Below the pieces are notes generated by a model. That model saw only the letters and a program-made list of their open reading frames with translations, had not been told where the DNA came from and did not search any database. Source: Bacillus_BD sp963708895 (lineage in GTDB: Bacteria; Bacillota; Bacilli; Bacillales; Cytobacillaceae). Taken from it: a DNA stretch of 40,328 nucleotides. The translations under genes and the position numbers were made by a program. Each line of letters begins with the position of its first letter. Positions within the stretch are counted from its first letter, which is position 1. The DNA is taken from assembly GCA_963708895.1 (NCBI GenBank), contig CAVPUE010000005.1, forward strand, positions 1 through 40,328, given 5' to 3'. Below, in pieces: positions 34,033 to 40,328 of this stretch.

Positions 34033-34914
34033 ATGGAACCAGTATTAGATCAACTAAAACAACCAATACCTATTCAAAAAAAGCGAATGAAAAGAAAAGA
34101 GTCAAAAGGGGTTAAAATCACTCTCATTTCAATTGCAATCCTATATTTATCCTTTTTACTTTTTGTCCCGCTTATCGCTATTTTTATCAAAGCGTTTGAA
34201 AAAGGTGCCGATGTCTACTTAGCAGCGATTACGGAAAGCGATGCATTATCCGCAATACGCTTAACACTACTTGTGGCTGTTATCGTTGTTCCGTTGAATA
34301 CAATCTTTGGAATTGCGGCTGCATGGGCAGTGACCAAATTTCGATTCAGAGGAAAACAAGTTCTACTGTCATTATTAGAACTGCCATTTGCAGTTTCGCC
34401 GGTTATTGCTGGTTTAGTATTTGTATTGCTATTCAGTCCTCGCGGTGTGTTAGGACCGTGGCTTGTCGAACATGGGATTAAAATTATCTTTTCTGTACCG
34501 GGCATTATCATTGCCACTATTTTTGTTACCCTTCCATTTGTGGCACGTGAGTTAATTCCTGTTATGCAGGCACAAGGTACCTCTGAAGAAGAAGCAGCCG
34601 TTTCACTTGGTGCGAATGGATGGCAAATGTTTTGGCGGGTTACCTTACCCAATATTAAATGGGGATTGCTGTACGGAATGATTTTGTGTAATGCAAGGGC
34701 AATTGGCGAATTTGGAGCGGTTTCCGTTGTGTCAGGACGAATTCGAGGTATGACTAATACCATGCCGCTACATGTCGAGATTTTATATAATGAGTATCAA
34801 TTTTCGGCATCCTTTGCTGTTGCCTCTCTCATGTCGATCATGGCGATTATTACATTAATCATCAAAAGTATTATTGAATGGAAAACAGAGAAACGTGAAG
34901 GTCGAGGTGTGTAG
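34033..34914 (+). CDS. cysW: Sulfate ABC transporter permease CysW
   Basis: A 293-residue permease, partner of CysT. After a basic N-terminus (IQKKRMKRKESKGVK) come about six helices and the EAA loop EEEAAVSLGANGWQMFWRVTLP, followed by ARAIGEFGAVSVVSGRIRG, typical for CysW. It begins eight bases after cysT with AAAGGAG inside the end of cysT. Confidence 0.95.
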   Translation: MEPVLDQLKQPIPIQKKRMKRKESKGVKITLISIAILYLSFLLFVPLIAIFIKAFEKGADVYLAAITESDALSAIRLTLLVAVIVVPLNTIFGIAAAWAVTKFRFRGKQVLLSLLELPFAVSPVIAGLVFVLLFSPRGVLGPWLVEHGIKIIFSVPGIIIATIFVTLPFVARELIPVMQAQGTSEEEAAVSLGANGWQMFWRVTLPNIKWGLLYGMILCNARAIGEFGAVSVVSGRIRGMTNTMPLHVEILYNEYQFSASFAVASLMSIMAIITLIIKSIIEWKTEKREGRGV

Positions 34915-34919
34915 TACGT

Positions 34920-35990
34920 ATGTCTATACAAATACAACATGTATCAAAGAAATTTGGCACCTTTCAGGCATTAAAAGATATTCATTTAGATATTCCAGAT
35001 GGAAAACTAGTCGCTTTATTAGGTCCATCAGGTTCTGGAAAAACAACCTTACTTCGTATTATCGCTGGTTTAGAATCTGCTGATGATGGAGCGATATTAT
35101 TTGATGGAGAAGATTTAACAGATGTTCATGTCAAGCAAAGGCAAGTGGGTTTTGTTTTTCAACATTATGCCTTGTTTAAGCATATGACGGTATTTGAGAA
35201 TATTGCTTTTGGTCTAAAGGTTCGCAAAAGAAGAGACCGTCCTTCTTCTGCTGAAATTAAGGAAACAGTAAATGAGTTATTATCACTAGTAAAATTAGAG
35301 GGATTTGCAGGTCGTTTTCCTTCTCAATTGTCGGGAGGTCAGAGGCAAAGGGTTGCCTTAGCTCGTGCGTTAGCCGTTAAGCCTCGAATTTTACTACTTG
35401 ATGAGCCATTTGGAGCATTGGATGCCAAGGTAAGAAAAGAGTTACGTAGATGGCTTCGAAAATTACATGATGAGGTTCATATCACAAGTGTCTTTGTCAC
35501 ACATGACCAAGAAGAAGCATTAGATGTAGCGGATCAAATTGTCGTCATGAATGAAGGGGAAATTGAGCAATTAGGAACACCTGATGAAGTCTATGAGCGC
35601 CCATCAAGTCCGTTTGTTTATGATTTTCTGGGTAATGTGAATTTATTTCATGGACGGTTAAACAAAGGAAAATTGAATGTCGGTCATGCTGAAATTGAGG
35701 TACCAGAACATTCAGAAGCATCAAATGTAGATGCCGTTGGATATGTACGTCCACATCAATTATCGATTGATCGAACGAAGCAAAGTGAAGATAGTTTTCC
35801 TGCAACTGTAAAGTTTTGTCATTCAATTGGTCCTGTTGTATTCATTGAGTTAACATTACCAGACTCAGAAGAACAGGTTGAGGCTGAATTAAGTAAGGAT
35901 GAATTTACAGCGTTGAATCTGAAAATCGGAGAAGTCGTTTATGTACGACCAAGAGAAGTGAGGGTCTTTGTTCAGGATTTTGTCATTTAA
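34920..35990 (+). CDS. cysA: Sulfate ABC transporter ATPase CysA
   Basis: A 356-residue ABC ATPase. Walker A GPSGSGKTT (35-43), signature LSGGQRQR (137-144), Walker B ILLLDEP (157-163), switch H195, and a C-terminal TOBE-like regulatory domain (about 240-356). It starts five bases after cysW, closing the operon, and is followed by a strong terminator. Confidence 0.95.
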   Translation: MSIQIQHVSKKFGTFQALKDIHLDIPDGKLVALLGPSGSGKTTLLRIIAGLESADDGAILFDGEDLTDVHVKQRQVGFVFQHYALFKHMTVFENIAFGLKVRKRRDRPSSAEIKETVNELLSLVKLEGFAGRFPSQLSGGQRQRVALARALAVKPRILLLDEPFGALDAKVRKELRRWLRKLHDEVHITSVFVTHDQEEALDVADQIVVMNEGEIEQLGTPDEVYERPSSPFVYDFLGNVNLFHGRLNKGKLNVGHAEIEVPEHSEASNVDAVGYVRPHQLSIDRTKQSEDSFPATVKFCHSIGPVVFIELTLPDSEEQVEAELSKDEFTALNLKIGEVVYVRPREVRVFVQDFVI

Positions 35991-36005
35991 TATCTAAAAG
36001 TAAGG

Positions 36006-36037
36006 TAAAAAACGAGCTCGATAATTGCTCGTTTTTT
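36006..36037 (+). terminator. Terminator of the sbp-cysTWA operon
   Basis: AAAAACGAGC pairs with GCTCGTTTTT across nine bases, ending in six T. Confidence 0.92.
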
Positions 36038-36142
36038 ATTATGGATTTTAGTCTGCAGATCATTAAAACTCTATATTGGAACTGACTTTTCTTTAAAAGA
36101 AGTAATATTGATAAGGAAACTTCTTAAATGATTATGACAAAT

Positions 36143-36172
36143 AAAATCCCCCAAAAGTTGTTTCTTTTGGGG
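36143..36172 (-). terminator. Terminator of ssuB-ssuC
   Basis: On the minus strand CCCCAAAAG, a six-base loop, CTTTTGGGG and then ATTTTATTT. Confidence 0.8.
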
Positions 36173-36192
36173 TTAGACTTGCTTTTTTTCAA

Positions 36193-37017
36193 TTAGGCTT
36201 TAAAACTATCCTGCCACTTTAACAATTTATTTTCTAAAAATCGGACTAGGGAGTCTGAGATTTTACCTGCAAGGGCAAAAATAATAATACCAACAAAAAC
36301 AATGTCCGTTTGCATAAATGAACGTGCATCTTGAATCATAAATCCAACACCTTTATCTGCACCTAACAACTCAGCGACTACTAAGCACATCCAAGCAGCA
36401 CTTAAAGATAGACGAATACCAAGTAATATGTTAGGTAATGCAGCTGGAATCATGAGTTTTGTTATTTTTTCTCGACGGTCAAATTCTAAAATTTGGGCAA
36501 CTTCGTATAGTTTTTGATCAACATTTCGAAGGCCTAAAAATGTTTGTAAATATAACGGGAAAAAGGTTCCTAATGCAATCAATAACACTTTAGATAACTC
36601 ACCAAAACCAAACCACATGATAAAGAGTGGTGTTATGACAAGTAAAGGAATAGTGCGTAGCATCTGAATTGTTGGGTTTAAGTACTCTTCAGAACTTTTA
36701 TTCATTCCGACAATAATGCCAACTAATAGCCCCAACAATCCACCTAATCCAAAACCAAGAAGTGCACGTGTTAAACTAATTTGTAAATGTGCTATGAGTT
36801 CCCCTGATTGAACAAGTTCAATGAAACTAGTAAAAATTAATAATGGAGATGAAAATAATTGTGCTGGTAAAATGCCTAGTGAGCTTAATAATTGCCATGA
36901 AATTAAAACGAAAATGGGAAGGAGTAAACCTCGTATAACCACTAGACTATTATTTAATTTTATCTTTTTTTTCTTTACCAGAATAGCTTCATTCCGAGTA
37001 ATGGTTTGTGTATTCAT
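36193..37017 (-). CDS. ssuC: Sulfonate-type ABC transporter permease SsuC
   Basis: A 274-residue permease of the SsuC/TauC/nitrate group, six helices. The EAA-like loop is EVAQILEFDRREKITKLMIP, after MLRTIPLLVITPLFIMWFG; both are typical for sulfonate/taurine systems. A basic N-terminus precedes the first helix. It follows ssuB by 25 bases on the minus strand. Together with SsuB and the binding protein encoded divergently it should import alkanesulfonates, taurine or sulfate esters. Confidence 0.92.
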   Translation of the reverse strand: MNTQTITRNEAILVKKKKIKLNNSLVVIRGLLLPIFVLISWQLLSSLGILPAQLFSSPLLIFTSFIELVQSGELIAHLQISLTRALLGFGLGGLLGLLVGIIVGMNKSSEEYLNPTIQMLRTIPLLVITPLFIMWFGFGELSKVLLIALGTFFPLYLQTFLGLRNVDQKLYEVAQILEFDRREKITKLMIPAALPNILLGIRLSLSAAWMCLVVAELLGADKGVGFMIQDARSFMQTDIVFVGIIIFALAGKISDSLVRFLENKLLKWQDSFKA

Positions 37018-37042
37018 GTAAATTCATCCTTTCGCTAAATTT

Positions 37043-37810
37043 TTAAATGCTCCAATCTTCTAATACTTCAACTTTACGGTCAAGGTGATTCAAAATAACC
37101 GTTCTAAATTCCTGAAATGATTTTCCTGTTCTGCTTCTTGGATAAGGTAAATCAATTGGAACAATGGCTTTCACACGTCCAGGCTTGGCATCCATAACAA
37201 CTACTTTAGAGGATAAAAAGATGGCTTCATCAATGTCATGTGTGACTAGCACCATTGTCGTCTTGTTTTTCTCCCATATTTCTAGTAATGCTTCTTGAAG
37301 ATGGTTACGAGTGAAAGCATCTAATGCACCAAAAGGTTCATCTAACAGTAAAACTTCAGGATTACGTAGCAAGGCTCGAGCAATTGCAACACGCTGTGAC
37401 ATGCCCCCTGATAATTGTCGTGGAAAAGCTTTTTCAAAACCTTTTAAATTAACAAGTGATATTAAGTCATCTACCTTTTTCTTTATTTCTGGATTCTTTA
37501 GCGATAGGTTTCCTACTATATTCTTCTCTACGTTTAGCCAGGGGAATAAGCGATGCTCTTGAAAAATAAAGCCGCGGTCTTTAGAAGGACCATTTATTTC
37601 TTGGTCATCTAAACGAATGTGACCTTCAAAGTTTAAATCTATTCCAGCAATTAACTTTAAAAGAGTACTCTTTCCGCAACCGCTGGGTCCTATGATGGTT
37701 AAAAACTCCCCCTTTTTTACAGTAAGATCGATTCTGTCTAAAACATGGATCTTTTCATTTTCATTGCTAAAGGTTTTACTTACATGATTAATTTCTAATA
37801 TTGATACCAT
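37043..37810 (-). CDS. ssuB: Sulfonate-type ABC transporter ATPase SsuB
   Basis: A 255-residue ABC ATPase of the SsuB/TauB group. Walker A GPSGCGKST (41-49), signature LSGGMSQR (133-140), Walker B VLLLDEP (153-159), switch His at about 191, and GFIFQEHRLFPWLNVEKNI as in nitrate/sulfonate ATPases. GAAAGGATG precedes the ATG at 37810. It is the first gene of ssuB-ssuC, behind a leader attenuator, and separated from ssuA, which is transcribed the other way. Confidence 0.93.
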   Translation of the reverse strand: MVSILEINHVSKTFSNENEKIHVLDRIDLTVKKGEFLTIIGPSGCGKSTLLKLIAGIDLNFEGHIRLDDQEINGPSKDRGFIFQEHRLFPWLNVEKNIVGNLSLKNPEIKKKVDDLISLVNLKGFEKAFPRQLSGGMSQRVAIARALLRNPEVLLLDEPFGALDAFTRNHLQEALLEIWEKNKTTMVLVTHDIDEAIFLSSKVVVMDAKPGRVKAIVPIDLPYPRSRTGKSFQEFRTVILNHLDRKVEVLEDWSI

Positions 37811-37836
37811 AAATTTTTATCATCCTTTCTAAAAAT

Positions 37837-37901
37837 AAAAAAGAGACTCAGTAAAAAGACATATATGTCCTTAACTGAATCTCTAGTAGCCTAGTCAATC
37901 C
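37837..37901 (-). promoter_or_regulatory. ssuB leader: antiterminator hairpin overlapping a terminator
   Basis: Minus strand. Antiterminator at 37877-37901: GGATT, GA, CTAGGCTACTAG (CTAG/CTAG stem, loop GCTA), A, GATTC; GGATT pairs with GATTC using two G-T pairs. GATTC is also in the terminator AGAGATTCAGT with ACTGAGTCTCT (37842-37884), followed by TTTTT. The ssuB start codon is about 30 bases further. Confidence 0.75.
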
Positions 37902-37924
37902 ATTCTTAATTTTCAATTAATTAT

Positions 37925-37953
37925 AAGTTAACATGTAGTTAGTCATTTTTCAA
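37925..37953 (-). promoter_or_regulatory. Possible ssuB-ssuC promoter
   Basis: Minus strand TTGAAA (37948-37953), 17 bases, TAACTT (37925-37930), with TG one base before the -10 as in an extended -10. The -10 itself is poor. Confidence 0.4.
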
Positions 37954-37974
37954 TACCAAAATCCCAATTAAATT

Positions 37975-37994
37975 TATAGGAATAGTTAAAATAA
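37975..37994. promoter_or_regulatory. TATAGGAAT box between the divergent ssu promoters
   Basis: TATAGGAATAGTTAAAATAA, closely matching TATAGGAATAATGAAATTA in the sbp promoter. It ends three bases before the ssuA -35 and lies about 22 bases upstream of the proposed ssuB -35, so one bound regulator could control both. Confidence 0.55.
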
Positions 37995-37997
37995 TTA

Positions 37998-38027
37998 TTG
38001 ACAGAATATTTTTACATATGTTAATAT
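37998..38027 (+). promoter_or_regulatory. ssuA-tauD promoter
   Basis: TTGACA (37998-38003), 18-base spacer, TAATAT (38022-38027) with TG one base upstream (extended -10). Confidence 0.65.
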
Positions 38028-38080
38028 TCACTCATACAATTTTTAAGGTAAAAGAAAGTCGAATAAAATACTTATGTTAT

Positions 38081-38144
38081 GAATCGACTGGTCGACCAGA
38101 GATTCAATAAAGAGTACCCCTTACTTTTTATTGAATCTCTTTTT
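38081..38144 (+). promoter_or_regulatory. ssuA leader: antiterminator hairpin overlapping a terminator
   Basis: Antiterminator at 38081-38105: GAATC, GA, CTGGTCGACCAG (a perfect 12-base palindrome), A, GATTC; GAATC pairs with GATTC. The GATTC is shared with the terminator AGAGATTCAATAAA with TTTATTGAATCTCT (38098-38140), followed by TTTT. This leader aligns without gaps to the ssuB leader. Confidence 0.78.
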
Positions 38145-38290
38145 GTCGTTTTATCTTTTAATCCGATAATATATATCGGTAAGGTTGTATTATGGTTATT
38201 AGGGGGAGTAAGATCTCAAAAGTGGGTGGTGATCGAGTTTGTCACAACTAATGTAACTTTATATTACAGATGAAATAAATGGAGGGAACT
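38145..38290 (+). other. Remainder of the ssuA 5' leader
   Basis: About 145 bases between the leader terminator and the ssuA start. It holds one further small hairpin (CCGATA with TATCGG, 38163-38179) and the ribosome site GGAGGG at 38281-38286. I see no short gene with a ribosome site. Confidence 0.45.
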
Positions 38291-39286
38291 ATGGAGAAAC
38301 CTTATAAGTATCTAACAGGATTATTTTCAGTATTCATTATAGCCGTTCTATTAGTAGGATGTAACTCGGAAACAAATACAGCATCAAGTAAGAGAGGGGA
38401 AGAGAAACCAATCAAGGTTAAAATTGCCCTAAATGGAAAAATGAACCCCCTAACGATAGGTAGGGAAAAAGGGTGGTTTGAAGAAGAATTTGCTCCTTTA
38501 AATGCTGAAATTGAATGGAGTGAATTTACAAGTGGACCTCCACTTCTAGAATCGCTAGCTGCTAATCATGTTGATTTATCTTTTCTAGGTGATGGTGCCC
38601 TAATTGCTGGTTTAGACAAAAATCTACCTTTTGAAGTTATTGCCCAAACGAGTGAAGGAGCTTCAAATGTTCGAATCATTACTCCTAGTGATAGTAAGAT
38701 AAGTCAAATTGAAGATTTAAAAGGTAAAAAAGTCGGAGTAGCTTCAGGAACTACTGGTCATGTGTATTTGGCTAAAGCACTAAAATTTCATGGTTTGACC
38801 TTAGATGATGTGAAAATTATTAATTTACAACCAGATGATGCACAGTCTGCTTTTGAAACCAATCAATTAGAGGCCTGGGTAGTTTGGGATCCTTATAAAA
38901 CGAATAATGTTGACAGGGGAATTGCAAAGGAACTTAAGGTCAATGGGAAGATACTTGCACCTGGAGCAATAATTGCACGTAAAGGTTTTGTAGAAGATTA
39001 TCCAGAAATGGTTGAAGCTTATTTAAGAGCTTATAAAAAATCCGCTGAATGGCAAATTGAACATCCTGATGAAACAGCAGAAATTTACGCGAAAGTAACC
39101 AAAATGCCAGTAGAAACCATTAATAAAATTATTAAAGCTGATAAACCTAATATTTTCTTTAGTGAAGATTCCATAAAGGCACAACAAGATTCAATTAATA
39201 CATTAGTTCAAGTCGGATATATCAAAAATGAATTTAGCTTTGAAGAACGTATTAACACTAAATATCTTGAAGAAGCGTTTAAGTAA
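38291..39286 (+). CDS. ssuA: Sulfonate-type ABC transporter binding lipoprotein SsuA
   Basis: A 331-residue lipoprotein with lipobox LVGC. The mature part is an SsuA/TauA (NMT1-like) binding protein: LTIGREKGWFEEEFAPLNA, EWSEFTSGPPLLESLAA, VDLSFLGDGALIAGL, KKVGVASGTTGHVYLAKAL and AWVVWDPYKTNN, all typical of alkanesulfonate-binding proteins. An ATG at 38279 overlaps the GGAGGG site, so 38291 is the start. It works with SsuB and SsuC, encoded on the other strand, and is co-transcribed with the dioxygenase. Confidence 0.92.
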   Translation: MEKPYKYLTGLFSVFIIAVLLVGCNSETNTASSKRGEEKPIKVKIALNGKMNPLTIGREKGWFEEEFAPLNAEIEWSEFTSGPPLLESLAANHVDLSFLGDGALIAGLDKNLPFEVIAQTSEGASNVRIITPSDSKISQIEDLKGKKVGVASGTTGHVYLAKALKFHGLTLDDVKIINLQPDDAQSAFETNQLEAWVVWDPYKTNNVDRGIAKELKVNGKILAPGAIIARKGFVEDYPEMVEAYLRAYKKSAEWQIEHPDETAEIYAKVTKMPVETINKIIKADKPNIFFSEDSIKAQQDSINTLVQVGYIKNEFSFEERINTKYLEEAFK

Positions 39287-39319
39287 TTTTAAATATTTAT
39301 CTTTTAGGAGGAATTTATT

Positions 39320-40207
39320 ATGTCAGTACAAACCAATCAAATAAAAGTAATTCCAGTGGCAGGTAGAATTGGAGCAGAAATTACGGGTGTGCAGTTAAGT
39401 AAGAATTTAGAGCCAGCTGTTTTTAACAAGATCAAAGAAGTGTTAGATGAGTATAAAGTTGTGTTTATTAAAGATCAAGGCCATTTAGATAATGCCAGTC
39501 AGGAAGAATTTGCAAGTTTATTAGGTGAACCCTATGCACATCCTACAGTACCAGTAAAAGAAAATTCAAACTTTATTTTTGAACTTGATTCTGATCAAGG
39601 GGCAAAAGCCAATCATTGGCATACTGATGTTACCTTTGTCCCAGAGGTACCTAAATATTCCATCCTAAGAGGGGTCACCATTCCGAATGTGGGAGGTGAT
39701 ACTGTTTGGGCAAATACCAATACAGCCTATGAAGATTTACCGGAGGGATTGAAAAAACTAGCAGATGAATTATGGGCTATTCATTCAAATGAATTTGATT
39801 ATGCACAATTGGCTGTAAAAAATACAGTTCAAAATGTAGTAAGTAAAGAATATCGTTCTGTATTCGAATCTACTATTTATAAAACGAAACAACCAGTCGT
39901 TCATGTGCATGGCGAAACGGGTAAAAAGCATTTATTGCTAGGAGGATTTGTTGGCAAATTAGATGGGTATTCAACAAGTGAATCAGAAAAATTATTTAGT
40001 ATCTTACAATCATATGTTACACGGTTAGAGAATACAGTGCGCTGGAAATGGTCAGAAGGAGACATTGTAATTTGGGATAATTTAGCCACTCAACATTATG
40101 CGATTGCAGATTATGAAGATCATCGAGTAGTGCGTCGTGTAACAGTTGGAAAGCATATACCAATTAATAAAAATAATCAATCTAGTACTTTAATAAGTAA
40201 AAAGTAA
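39320..40207 (+). CDS. tauD: TauD/TfdA-family alpha-ketoglutarate dioxygenase
   Basis: A 295-residue Fe(II)/alpha-ketoglutarate dioxygenase of the TauD family. The iron triad is H101-x-D103 (ANHWHTDVTF) and H259 (LATQHYAIADY), with the 2-oxoglutarate arginine in HRVVRRVTVG. TauD releases sulfite from taurine; relatives act on alkyl sulfates (AtsK) or other sulfonates, so the substrate is open. It follows ssuA by 33 bases with TAGGAGG. No flavin-dependent sulfonatase (SsuD) gene is present here, so this enzyme is probably the desulfurating step for what SsuABC imports. Confidence 0.9.
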   Translation: MSVQTNQIKVIPVAGRIGAEITGVQLSKNLEPAVFNKIKEVLDEYKVVFIKDQGHLDNASQEEFASLLGEPYAHPTVPVKENSNFIFELDSDQGAKANHWHTDVTFVPEVPKYSILRGVTIPNVGGDTVWANTNTAYEDLPEGLKKLADELWAIHSNEFDYAQLAVKNTVQNVVSKEYRSVFESTIYKTKQPVVHVHGETGKKHLLLGGFVGKLDGYSTSESEKLFSILQSYVTRLENTVRWKWSEGDIVIWDNLATQHYAIADYEDHRVVRRVTVGKHIPINKNNQSSTLISKK

Positions 40208-40278
40208 AATGAAAATATGAAGGATTAATAATCATTTGAAGAATAATACACTCGAGATAAAACAGTAGTGATATATAT

Positions 40279-40309
40279 AAGGTGACCTAATTTTTTAGGT
40301 CCCTTTTTT
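40279..40309 (+). terminator. Terminator of ssuA-tauD
   Basis: GACCTAA pairs with TTAGGTC, with AAGG/CCTT below it, followed by six T. Confidence 0.85.
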
Positions 40310-40328
40310 GTATTTTAAGAACTTATTA

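Noticed and set aside
34215..34763. 182-codon frame on the minus strand
   Set aside because: It is antisense to cysW, whose motifs are clear; composition is that of a shadow frame.
38079..38273. Open frame of 64 codons upstream of ssuA
   Set aside because: It runs straight through the leader palindrome and terminator, has no ribosome site, and its composition follows the hairpins. Treated as leader RNA.
1..40328. CRISPR arrays, tRNA or rRNA genes, insertion sequences with transposase, prophage genes
   Set aside because: I looked for regularly spaced repeats, tRNA-like cloverleafs and transposase or integrase products and saw none.

Overview
The window is low-GC DNA from an endospore-forming member of the Bacillaceae. 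The first 25 kb follows the B. subtilis spx-to-yjcF order closely: spx, mecA, (cls), coiA, pepF, a yizD-like peptide, the sRNA roxS, spxH (yjbH), yjbI, cwlQ, yjbK, yjbL, relQ, nadK, yjbO, prpE, yjbQ, fabI, cotO, cotZ/cotY, yjcA, a spoVAC-spoVAD-spoVAE group, a YjcZ-type peptide, spoVIF, yjcD and yjcF. The spore coat, SpoVA and SpoVIF genes make a spore-former certain. The genus cannot be fixed from sequence alone.

Region by region. 1-7.3 kb: Spx and the adaptor MecA, cardiolipin synthase, competence protein CoiA and oligoendopeptidase F. 7.4-7.6 kb: the sRNA RoxS/RsaE with its promoter and a Rex-like box. 7.6-10.3 kb (minus): SpxH, truncated haemoglobin, a lytic transglycosylase and a CYTH protein. 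10.4-13.3 kb (plus): YjbL, the small alarmone synthetase RelQ, NAD kinase and an RluD-type pseudouridine synthase. 13.5-17.1 kb: PrpE, a CPA2 antiporter and FabI behind a FapR-like box. 17.2-22.4 kb: spore coat and germination genes. 22.4-25.3 kb (minus): a UvrD-like helicase and a GNAT protein. 25.5-30.6 kb: a TAXI-type TRAP transporter and a second membrane transporter. 30.8-31.3 kb: two small hydrophilic proteins.

31.4-40.2 kb is a sulfur-acquisition island: yezD (minus), sbp-cysT-cysW-cysA for sulfate, ssuB-ssuC (minus) diverging from ssuA and a TauD-type dioxygenase for organosulfur. All four transcription units of the island start with a short 5' leader that ends in an intrinsic terminator. 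In every case the 5' arm of the terminator can instead pair upstream in a 25-26 nt hairpin of fixed plan: lower stem, GA opposite a single A, then a 4-5 bp upper stem with a 3-4 nt loop. Two of these leaders (ssuB and ssuA) align without gaps over about 59 nt and show compensatory changes. Three of the promoters sit on or beside a shared TATWGGAAT box. This looks like a common sulfur attenuation system and is the most interesting thing here.

Other points. A roughly 170-190 bp intergenic repeat with long inverted repeats occurs twice, plus a 43-bp remnant next to roxS. Four genes (yjbO, yjbQ, the lipoprotein before spoVAC, and the membrane protein after the TRAP genes) carry five apparent single-base frameshifts; that frequency suggests read errors at least as much as gene decay.
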